A stretch of DNA of 64,000 nt, from positions 18,131-82,130 of the forward strand of contig JAAMXY010004285.1 in the NCBI GenBank assembly GCA_019677205.1. The letters are read 5' to 3'. Positions within the stretch are counted from its first letter, which is position 1; each line of letters starts with the position of its first letter. This document shows, in pieces, positions 52,960-62,030 of this stretch. This DNA is from Pinguiococcus pyrenoidosus (Eukaryota > Sar > Pinguiophyceae > Pinguiochrysidales > Pinguiochrysidaceae). A model generated the notes under the pieces. That model was not told the origin of the DNA and ran no database searches. It saw only the letters and a program-made list of their open reading frames with translations. A program made the translations under genes and the position numbers.

Positions 52960-55018
52960 TCATCGGCGCTCGAGCAAGCAGACGTGGAAATACTCGGGCG
53001 CCCCGTCGTCACCTCGAACCAGGGAAATCACTAACATCATCTCTGGGTCGGCCGCCGCGGCTCCTCCGGGCCTCTTCCCATCCGCTGGCGTCGATTCAGA
53101 CTTGACGTTCCTGCCCTGTGCAAACGCGCCGTCGTCGTCATCACTGTTGTCCGCGGCCTCCGCCGGCGCTGTCGCCTTCTCCTCGACGGCTTGGGTACTG
53201 GCGGATCCGCTGGAACCACTTCCGCCGCCGGAGCCTCCGGACCCCCCCGATCCGCCCGATCCCGCAGACCCGTCCCGCGTCGCTTGTGTTGCGTACGCCG
53301 GCAGGGCGCCCCCCGCGTCGGTCTCCGCCTTGTCACCCGGATCCTTCCTCGTCAAGCTATCCGCGACATTCTTACATAACGCGCGCTTGAAGATGGGCCC
53401 ATGGACGGTCGTGTCCTTGTTTAACATACTCCCCACAAGATTGAAACAGTCCTGAAGATCCTCCGGATGCGACAGATTGAAGATGGTCAAGCCCTCCAGC
53501 TCCTCGCTTGTGTATCCGCTGACGTCCTCAAAGAGGCGATTCACCTCGATGAATCGGCCCTCCACGCTCGCTACGGCCATGGGGATGCTGCTGTTTATAA
53601 ACGCGTCTCGGTAGTCGCGCTGGGTCAGGGACTCGCCGACGTTTCGCTCCGTCATGGATCCCAGAAGTGCGATGTACTGCTGTCTCTCGTTATCAAGAGC
53701 CGTGGTCCGCTGCTCCAGCGCTTTGATGTACTGTGCAACCCCTGCCAAGATGCTAAACTTGTTTCCCTTCACGTTGACGCCGCTCCGGTCCAGCAGGCCG
53801 TGGAGCTGCTCGATCTGCTGGCTGATCCGAAAGCTCCGCCGTTGCTCACGGAGGTTCCGCTCGTGCCGCCGGCGATCCGCGGTGCCGTCCTTGGGGCCTC
53901 CGTCGTCTTCGTATGCTGACCCCGCCGCCGGCGAGACGCCCACATGCGCCGAGAAGCTGGGAGCCATGCCAGGGTTCGCCGCGCCGACGTCTCCCACGTG
54001 CCGAGCCGGCCCAGCCCCACCTTGGCTCCCCGCCGGTACGCCGGCCACGCCCGCCATTGCCGAGTTGAAGAGCGACGGCGGGGACGGCGTCGTCATCAGG
54101 CCCGGATACAGGGACCCAAAGGGGACCGGTCGATTGGGCAGCAGCCGCAGACTCTGCTGCGCTGGATTGGGGGCCGCAGGATGCGCGCCGAGCACCGGAG
54201 CCATCGATCCCATCATCGGCTCCCCCGGGCGCGGCATCATGCCACCCATGGTCAGATTCGGCATGCCAGGGGCGGGATCGAGCGGCCCTCGTGTCCCCAT
54301 GAAGCCAGGCGGCGCCGGCTGGCCATAGGAGCCAGGCGGCTGCGCTTGTGCCATGCCGGGGTAGCCCATCTGAGCCGGACCCTGCTGAGCGTTTCCCACA
54401 AGATGCCGTCCTTGATGATCGATAGGATGCATGGGAAGCGTCGGAGCCGCCTGCGTCGGAACAGCTGGACCCTGCATCGCCGGTGGTTGTTGCTGATGCT
54501 GCTGATGCTGCAGATGCGGCTGCTGCTGTGGTGGCTGCGGCTGCTGCTGCTGTGGTGGCTGCGGCTGCTGCTGTTGTTGATGCTGCTGCTGTTGTTGATG
54601 CTGCTGCTGCTGTTGTTGATGCTGCTGCTGCTGCTGCTGCTGTTGTTGTTGCCGCTGCTGTTGTTGCTGCTGTGGATCATCCGACGGAAAAGTTAGTTGC
54701 TCGACACAGGGAAGGACTGATCGAAATCGGCGACGCGCTAGGTTCATCTGACACCTTCGCGCCGGCTTTCCTCCCCCAAGTGCCGCCCAACTCATCTGAG
54801 CTCCGACTTTCGGTCGGACTCACCTGCGACGGCACACCGTATGCGTGCTGCTTGTCGTTGTACAACGGGCCCGAAGGTGCTTCTGCCAAGATGCCGGAAG
54901 CGGCGTTCCCCTCTCCGTCCGTGTCGCCAATCGGGTTGGTGGTCGAGCCGTGGAACAGCGACGCGAGGTCGTCGGTGTTCATCACAATCGCGCCTTCATC
55001 CCCGCTCCCGGACGCCAT
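52960..55018 (-). CDS. bHLH-PAS transcription factor with polyglutamine tract
   Basis: Exons 55018-54824 and 54669-52960 give 634 residues. The splice joins VPSQ directly to the polyQ tract in phase (GTGAGT donor). The start is the ATG opening ASGSGDEGAIVMNTDDLASLF; the frame is open further upstream without a better start. Order: acidic N-terminus; polyQ with H and P interruptions (66-130); a proline/glycine/methionine-rich activation-type region; a basic helix-loop-helix (about 328-388: DRRRHERNLREQRRSFRISQQIEQLHGLL then KFSILAGVAQYIKALEQ); one PAS domain (about 415-480: AFINSSIPMAVASVEGRFIEVNRLFEDVSGYTSEELEG); and a glycine/serine and acidic tail. Single-PAS bHLH factors of this layout are described in diatoms and other stramenopiles, including the rhythm regulator RITMO1. 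Orthology is not shown here. It should bind E-box-like DNA as a dimer. Confidence 0.88.
54495..54669 (-). repeat. CAG/CAA tract encoding polyglutamine
   Basis: Mixed CAG/CAA codons, with CAT (His) and CCG/CCA (Pro) interruptions, encode a run of about 55 mostly Gln residues at the very start of exon 2 of the bHLH-PAS gene. Codon mixing reduces slippage. Confidence 0.93.
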
Positions 55019-57272
55019 CTTTGCAGGCGGCGTTTCCGGGAGACCGAGTGCGAGGCGGGGAGCTTGCGCGGAGCCTGAGTGACTGACGCGAATCGCGGAG
55101 CCCTCCTCTCCGAACTTCCACCGACTTCTGCGCGACTCTTCGTGCCGATGTTCGTGCCTCTGCCAAGTACACGCGCCGTCTTTGGCTCCAGAACACCGCA
55201 GATGCCGCGAGGTGCTCTTTATCAGAAGCTGCTCTGCCGGAGCCCGCTCAGCGACTGGTGCGCGTATGTACACATGGGGCGCTCTCCGAATTTCTCCCCT
55301 CCCCTCGCTGCGGCGCTGCGGTGCGTTGCGCGGCGGCGCTTGGCGCTGGCGCGGTTCCGCGAGATCTCGCCTGTCGTCGCTCGGAGGCAGAAGCACGACA
55401 GGCGCCGGTCGCAGCAGTTACGGCGAAGAGAAGTGCGGCGGCGGACCAGCTGCTCATTTACCTCTCTCAAGTTGTGTTGCCTTCAATCTTCTCCTCGCAA
55501 CCGCGGCTGTAGCGTGGGCGTCTAATCCGGCCGGCCATTGTGGTTCTTGAGGTCGGGCGCGAGGAGCGAAGTCGATTGGCCAGGGGCAGACGTGGCAGGT
55601 GCTGCAGCCTCGCCATTGGCGGATTATGTTCCACGCCCGGAAAACTTTGCGCCGAAGCTAGCCTGCTTCCGGGTCGCCCAAGGTCGTCCTCGCCCGGATT
55701 CGGCGACCCATGTGCAGGATAGCAATCTTGCCCAGCTGTAAAATCTGTCGCACAGTATCAAAGCCGTGTTGTGCTTCCAATTTGGAAACGAAAGTTTTCC
55801 TTTGCGTATCGACCCATGGGATACGTGCGAAAGGCCCGCGGCCGCGTCCCATGCCCAGAAGCAGTTCGTACGTCATCATACGCACTCGCGAACCCCCTAC
55901 GCGCCTGCCCACCTGCCCGGCCCGAGTTGGCGAACCGACCCAAGATGGCCAATGAGCGGCGCGCGGAGTCTTCCTTCAAGTGTAGTGCTTGACAAGGGAG
56001 GCACGCGGTTCGGCCGGGCCTCGCAGTTGCAGCGTCGTGACGTCCGCGAGAGAGCGTTCGAAGAGCGGCCATTCGCCACGCCGGTCGGTCTGATTGGATT
56101 CCATCGCCGACGCCAAGCCCAGCAACGGAGGTGTGGCCCAAAAGTTCGACCCTGCCAAGCCCACGCCTGCGAAATTCGAACAGCTGCCGAAGAATGATTG
56201 GCCTGGCGCGCCCAAAGCTTGACTGGACCCCGGGGACTGACGCCCCTGCTTTGCTTGCCCCTGGCGAGCGCCGAGGCTGGTGGCCTTCGTCGTCTGCGCG
56301 GCACGTTCCGTGGCCGACGCACCCTCTGCGTCCTTCGTGGCCATCGCGAGTCCGCGCGCCGGGACTTCTTTCGCTAGCTCAATCGGCGCAGCACGCCGGC
56401 CTTGACTTGCTGCTTTCGACTCCTTCACGCACTGTGCGTTTTCCGGGCCTGCCTAAGCAACCAAAAGTGCCAGCCAAAGAAAGCAAGTTGCCAAGCAAAT
56501 GATTGCGAAAAGTGCCAAAAGTTGCAAGAGTGCCAAGAGTTGCAAAGAGTTGCAAAAGTGCCAAAAGTGCCAAGACTGATCATACTCCTCCTCTTCCGGA
56601 CGCCTCGAACCTGTGACTGGAGCCAAGAGGAGACATCCAGGCTGAAACCAGAAACCAGCTTAAAACGTAAAGGGCGCAACGCATCCAGTCACATCGAGCG
56701 ATGGTTCAAGACGAGGGCCTTACCTTAGGAGGAGGGTTCAGGGTTTCTGGTTTGGAGTTGCCAGTTCGCAACGGATCCACCAAGTTCGTGCATGTATGGA
56801 ACACCCAATGACGCTTCGTCGCGCCTTCGACTGTGACGGATGGAGGCGCCAAGCCAGCCTCCCATTGGTCGCGACCTCCTCTTATCCAACATGTACCAGG
56901 CTCCTCCAGGCAGGCGCGATGCCACATCCTCCTGACGAGAACTCTGGTCAGGATCGCTGGGCACAGTCCCCTTCAAGACTGCAAAGCCTTCGTTGAAAAG
57001 ACCCCGGGCCTGCTGGCCTCGATACCGTGCTTGTGGGGGGGGGGAGAAATCGTCGCAGCGGAGAGACCAAGGAGACACACAGAGTGGGCGCTGCGGGCAG
57101 CAGCATCGCTACCGAAGCTGCCCACGAAGGGTGCCTCTAGCTGGGCACAGGTCTCGGGGGTTTGCCCCACTTTGCCGCCCAGCGCGAGCCTCGCAGAAGC
57201 TCTGTGCTGCTGTTCGACCCACTTGGCAGTGGAGACACTTTGGGGAGCTTTCCTCAGGCAGGTTGGGGCGTC
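55019..57272. other. 2.25-kb region without a confident gene
   Basis: Many short ORFs appear on both strands. One on the minus strand (56428-55976; 150 codons) has a phenylalanine/glycine-flavoured end (GQSFFGSCSNFAGVGLAGSNFW), but there is no domain and no clear splice partner. Direct repeats lie at 56500-56575. The 5' region of the bHLH-PAS gene (55019-55500) is GC-rich without the AT core seen in other promoters here. Confidence 0.45.
56500..56576. repeat. Tandem 10-12-bp repeat (AGTGCCAAAAGTTGCAA)
   Basis: Alternating AAGTGCCAA and GAGTTGCAA units repeat about eight times with small changes, in non-coding spacer. Confidence 0.8.
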
Positions 57273-58578
57273 ATGGGGGCCGTGCTGACCGCTGCGTCGG
57301 GCAAGAAGATCGTCAGGATCGAAGTGCCCTTGCGGGACCCTCCCAAGCAGCAGGCGGTGCCCGCCGACCTGGCGGATGTCATGCCCGCCGAGAAGTGGCA
57401 AGAGGTGTGGGAAGCCATTGCAAGGTGCGTCTGCGCGTCGAGGGCCTCATGACGTGACGCGACCATGTAACCGCCTTTGCGTTACGCATTCGGCGGCGCA
57501 CAGGAACGTGAATGCGCGGGAGACAGTGCCTCTGGAAGAGCAGCGGAATCAGCTGATCACCGGCGGCGCCTTCCTCCTCACCATCATCTTCACCGCTGCG
57601 ATCCATCCGGCATTCGCGGTGACGATGGTGCTGGTGTTCGGCTTCGCCATCTACAACCTGCTTCGGTTCCAGCATGCTCTACAGGTCCGTCCTTGCTCCA
57701 CGCAGAAACCCGTCGAGGAGGGCATCGCCACTTTCGCCGACTCCCGGGCCTTCCCCTCCTTCTGCCCCTTCTCCTCCTTGGTCTGACCCGCTTCTCTTGG
57801 CGATTTTCCGTTCTGGATCTCAGGAGATGGACCTGCGGATCAAGAACGATCTCAAGGCGATCCAGGGCGTCCCCCGAGGGGTGCGCATTGAGTACAAGGT
57901 GCCCCGAGGCCCGCGCAGGCGGCGTGACACAGCCTTCACGAGACATGTGCTGGTCACGTACGACCGAGGTGCGGTCCGAAGAGGGAGGGAACGCGCCCTG
58001 GCGGAGGTGGTCGAGGCGGTGCCGGCCATAGACGTCACACCCGTCAGCGGGGTGATTCAGGTGAGCCTCGTTGGAGCTCTCGCTCCCTGAACCACTGCTG
58101 GGTAGAAGGACAGCGACTGACGCACGGTGGCAGACACAACCTGTGGAAGATTACACCTACATACACGAGGCGCGGGGGGCCTCGGCGCCGCCGCCCTCGT
58201 ACCACGAGGCGACGGGTTCGACTACGGATTGGCATCCGGACGGACCAGCCATAGTCGGAGAGGTGGCCAAGGCGGTAAGATGAAGAACGGAAAGCGCCCA
58301 CTGACCGCGTCCGCTCTGCGGTTGCCGAGGACAGCGCTTAATCAAACCATACCACAACTTCCCTCCAGGACGCATCATCATCATCATCATCGTCATCACG
58401 GTCCTCTCCGCCGGTGAAGATCTTCGTCACCGTGCCGAGCAAGGCGCAGCCAAGTGACATCCTCCGGGTCGTCAACCCTTACGGCGGAGAGCTCGAAGTC
58501 CGAGTACCCGGCGGTTGTGGGCCCGGCACAGTCCTGTCCGTCTTTCCTCCTGCGCCACGCGATGCAGATGCTGTCTAG
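57273..58578 (+). CDS. Five-exon membrane protein, unknown, with possible N-myristoylation
   Basis: Exons 57273-57424, 57504-57684, 57824-58060, 58134-58274 and 58369-58578 give 306 residues, with all five in phase. The start MGAVLTAASG fits the N-myristoylation pattern (Gly2, Thr6). A hydrophobic hairpin follows (about 68-105: LITGGAFLLTIIFTAAIHPAFAVTMVLVFGFAIYNLLRF). Then come a charged region (IKNDLKAIQGVPRGVRIEYKVPRGPRRRR), a PPSYHEA segment and a serine run encoded by TCA repeats. The last exon encodes KIFVTVPSKAQPSDILRVVNPYGGELEVRVPGGCGPGTVLSVFPP. That last block resembles a short beta-hairpin module (VTVP..PGD.L.V..P.G..L.V.VP.G..PG) that recurs in proteins of algae and protists. I do not recognise the whole protein. 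It is convergent with the DHHC gene. Confidence 0.75.
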
Positions 58579-58905
58579 CCAGCTTGTTTTGGGATCTGCC
58601 GACCGCAACGGGTGTGCCGCCCAGGATACCCAGGAATTGAGAAAGAAGTACGAAAGCGCACTTGACGAGAAAGCTCCGAGCGGATGCCAAACGAGCGAAT
58701 GTGATTGTTTCGTTGCTCTCCTGAAGTTTCGCGTGTCATCAATGCATTCTGAAGCACCCTCCCCGGTGTGGGGAATGCCATCGCACAAGGTCACTGCGCC
58801 GCAAGCCTGTCCAGTGACGTCTCCTAAGTTCGCTAGTCCTGCTCTCCGCCCTGCGGCTTCCATCACACTCGCAGCGGGCGCCTGTAAGAGGCCGCCTCTG
58901 CAATG
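58579..58905. other. Convergent 3' spacer
   Basis: 327 bp between facing stop codons. I see no gene or repeat in it. Confidence 0.55.
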
Positions 58906-60396
58906 CTATGCACTATTCGCATCAAGCTCGGACACCGTCTGCTGCAAGCTCTGAATGGCCTCCATGGCCGCATTCAGGTCCTGCATCTGGTCCTCCGTCG
59001 TCGGAAATCTATGCATCGGCGGCAGCGAGCTGGGCGCAATCGGTGTGCAGCAGTGCCGCCACAAGGACACCGCGAACGTATGCGGAGAAGGAGGCGGCTG
59101 ATGCGGCACCACCGGGGCGGGCGTCGGGTGCGGAATGTTGTCCGCGGCCGCGAGCCCGCTCGGCGGTGGCCGCGCCGCCTGCGCCTTTCGCCGCGCCCGC
59201 GCTGCCTTCACGTACTCATTCGTTGTCTGGCCCATGCACATCAGCGAGCAGTGGAAGAACGTCAAGGCGCCCACCAACGCGGTCAGGAGGAAGGTCCAGA
59301 ACACCAGGACCAGGGCGAGCACGCGGAGCACCGTATCGGCCCCCGGGTCGTCCTGCACCTGCACGATCAGCCCGCCGGTGCCCGAAAGGAAGGCGTAGAG
59401 GGACACGCTGAGGACAAAAACGCACGCGAGCACCGTCGAGATGATGAAGAGCAGGAAGAAGCGGTAATTGCGCGCCCCGATGCAGTTGCCCACCCAGGGG
59501 CAATGGTGGTCAAACTCCTGCACGCAGTTGTCGCAGATGCGGCAGTGCTTCGTCCGATGCGGCTTGATGATGTGACAAGTCGGGCAGTAGTGCATCCTCT
59601 CCTTCATCTGCATCGGCATGGACTCCACAACCGCGCTGGGAGGTCTCCTGGGCAGGATCCCCGGATCCGTGAGCGCCGTACACAGCAGCGCGACCAGCTG
59701 CGTGGTGAACAGCATGAAGGACAGCACGACCAACACCGCGTTCCTCAGCAGCGGCACGATGAGGCACAGGAAGATGCCCCACGTGATCAGCATGAGCACC
59801 AGCGTGATGCCGAGCTGATGCGCCATGGCCCCCAGCATGATCCGCCCGCGCAGAAGGAACGAGTTCCGCCCTTTCCACTGCTCGAAGTGCTTCTTGGACA
59901 TGTCCAGCGTGGACACCGGTGGCCGGTCCGCCTCGAACGAGCTGCTGGAGCGCTTCACAGCGGGCTTGCTGGGTCTCCGGTGCGAAGTGCCGCGTCTGGG
60001 AGCCAGCACTTTGCCGGAGAACTTGCGCGTCTGCAACGCCGGGGGTTTGGCCTGCGGACGACCAGCTCAGATTTCGCCGCGAAAGATCAGCAGCACGCGC
60101 AAGAAGAGGCGGCCCTTCACCTTGGCTTCCGGCGCCTGTGGAGCCTGGGGAGGAAGGTGCTCGGGCTCCAAACTTGCGGTCTCAATCTCGAAGGCCTCTT
60201 TGGCGCCGCGGCGCGGTTCGGACGCCGTCTCCGTCCGCGGTGCTGGCCGGTCCTCGGCCACCACGGGCACCGAGGACGTCGCCCGCATGGGCGCGGCTCC
60301 TTTGTCCATTCCAGACCCACCAGCGCGGCGCGGCGCTCGAGGCCGCGGCGACGAGTTCAAACTGGGGCGCAGCAGTTTGCGCGGGAAATTGCCCAT
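58906..60396 (-). CDS. DHHC-type protein S-palmitoyltransferase
   Basis: Exons 60396-60121 and 60051-58906 give 473 residues. The junction (EAK|AKPPALQTRKFSGKV) is in phase. The second-exon frame has an upstream stop and no ATG before the domain, so the first exon starting MGNFPRKLLRP is needed. Four membrane helices flank the zinc-binding cysteine-rich domain: HYCPTCHIIKPHRTKHCRICDNCVQEFDHHCPWVGNCIGARNYRFF, with the catalytic DHHC near residue 272. The TTxE-type motif reads QTTNEYVKAARAR. The C-terminus is proline-rich and ends in a short coiled helix (DLNAAMEAIQSLQQTVSEL). The enzyme autoacylates on the DHHC cysteine and transfers palmitate to cytosolic-face cysteines at Golgi, ER or plasma membrane. 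It lies head-to-head with MsrA, whose N-terminus is a plausible substrate. Confidence 0.93.
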
Positions 60397-60716
60397 CGAA
60401 GAGGCCGGACCTCAAGCTGTAAATGGGACAAATAAGGGGCAAATCGAGTTTGAATGCTGATGGAGCGTAAAACACGGTGAGGGAGTAAACCTTTGTGGAC
60501 TAGTACGTATTTGCCCATTGCATTGACTGATTGTGCTCCGAAACCGAAACTATGGATCCAATCAGAGCGCGCCATTGGAGAAATCGGGATCCTTCTTCGA
60601 ACTGCCGAGAACGCCGTATCTGTCCGCCTCTGTCCGCGACCGGGGGCTTTCGCCGCTGTTTCCCCTCCCGCAGACCCAGTTTCCCCCCTTCCGCGTTGCA
60701 AGTTCGCGCCGGAGCG
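60397..60716. promoter_or_regulatory. Head-to-head promoter region of DHHC and MsrA genes
   Basis: A 320-bp spacer between diverging ATGs with TTTGAA at 60449-60454. Shared regulation is inferred from geometry only. Confidence 0.42.
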
Positions 60717-61386
60717 ATGGGGAACAAGCTGAGCCGATGTCCGGAACTGGCAGTTCCAGAGCTGCCGGAAGGCTACGCAGTGGCGACGCTGGCGCTGGGC
60801 TGCTTCTGGGGCCCGGACAAGGAGTTCCGAGACACCAAGGGCATTGTAAATGTGGTGGTGGGTTATACCGGCGGGAAAGGTGAGCCACTTCCTGCTGGGG
60901 TTGAGTGCTGCCTTGCCGACATGCGAGGAAGTCTAAAGTGCCTCTGCACGTCCACTGCAACAGAGCCAAATCCTACGTACAAGAACATCAAAGACCACAC
61001 GGAGGCGGTGCGGATCACGGTACGTTCGTCGGCAAAGTGGAGAGGCCCTGGACGGAGCATTGGAGCCTTTCGTGGCTGACCACTTGCAATCCGACCATGA
61101 GCAGTACCGAACGTACTACAAGTTCGAGGACATTGTGGAGATGTTCTTCAATAGACACCGGCCGCAGCCGTACGTGAGCACGGGCACGCAGTATCGATCA
61201 GCGATCTTCGTGCACAACGAGGAGCAGCGGCAAGTCGCCGAGCAAGTGATCCAGAACCGCTTGACTCGCAATTGGCATGCGGCAAAATACACTAGCGTCG
61301 AGGAGGCTGGACCTTTCTACAAGGCCGAGGAGTACCACCAGAACTACATCAACAAGTCGAGAAGAACTTGGGGTGCGCTGTTCTAG
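60717..61386 (+). CDS. MSRA: Peptide methionine (S)-sulfoxide reductase A, possibly acyl-anchored
   Basis: Exons 60717-60879, 60964-61019 and 61105-61386 give 166 residues. The second acceptor is CATGAGCAG at 61104: with it the protein reads HTEAVRITYRTYYKFEDIVEMFFNRH, the normal MsrA order. Acceptors further upstream either need an intron under 40 nt or break the frame. Conserved parts: LGCFWGPDKEF with the catalytic Cys, VVVGYTGGK, NPTYKNIKDHTEAVRI (catalytic Glu) and GTQYRSAIF. It reduces methionine-S-sulfoxide in proteins, recycled by thioredoxin. The usual NRQGNDVGTQYRS loop is shortened (HRPQPYVSTGTQYRS), so the acidic residue before GTQYR appears to be Ser. The N-terminus MGNKLSRC fits N-myristoylation (Gly2, Ser6) plus a nearby palmitoylatable Cys8. 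The start choice rests on that in-frame ATG; the frame extends upstream without other support. Confidence 0.88.
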
Positions 61387-62030
61387 CCCCGCGTTGGGCT
61401 CTTTCTGCTCCGTGACCAAGCCGTCCGCACAGTGCTGTCTTCACTAGCTTTGATAGCATAGAGCAGGCTACGACAGGATCGTGATCGTGATCATGATAGT
61501 GAGACTGAGACGAACGAGAACCAAATCACAAGGTCTTGATTAGAGTCGATCTTCGTTTCCTCCGTGTCCACATCCTCGCTCACTTGACCGAGTGCAATGA
61601 GAAGACAGCCTCCGCCTGTTGAGATCCGAAAGCTTGGCCGGATGTGGGGCCAAGCCTTCTTCAGAAGACCTGAGATGCTGATGCTCGTCTCCGGCACCTA
61701 GCGAAGATAGATTGCCGTCCTCAGGGCTCTCACCGACGCGGGGACATCTCGTATTCACCTTCCGCGTTCACGCATTCATGGTCGGGTCAGAATTGGTGCC
61801 AATCTAAGTGCCTCACACTATCCTCATACTATCTGAGGGGAAAAGCTCATAACTTACAAGTCACGTCATACACAATCGCGCTAGGACCACACACACAATC
61901 GGTTGCTCGAAAGCCGCATTTCTAGTAGTTCCACTATTCGATGCCAAAACGCGGCCTAGGCCCAAGCTCAGGCTCAGGCTCAGGCTCAGGTTCAGGACTG
62001 AGAATTCAGGACTGAGAACTCAGGGCCTGC
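61387..62030. other. 0.64-kb convergent spacer with CTCAGG repeat
   Basis: No gene is seen between the stops of MsrA and the EamA transporter. A CAGGCT/CTCAGG hexamer array lies at 61964-62030. Confidence 0.55.
61964..62030. repeat. CTCAGG hexamer repeat
   Basis: About six perfect GGCTCA/CTCAGG hexamers are followed by three diverged AACTCAGG/ATTCAGGACTGAG units, ending at the transporter's stop codon. Confidence 0.85.

Noticed and set aside
52329-53105. 258-codon plus-strand ORF
   Set aside because: It starts at a non-ATG codon and extends antisense into the bHLH-PAS gene. No domain is present.
55976-56428. Minus-strand ORF with FG-like end (nucleoporin idea)
   Set aside because: Only one or two FG-like dipeptides, no repeat pattern and no splice partner. 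Left as unresolved spacer.
61020-61085. Possible frameshift or 25-nt micro-intron in MsrA
   Set aside because: A normal 85-nt intron ending at the CATGAGCAG acceptor (61104) restores the family sequence in phase, so no frameshift or micro-intron is needed.
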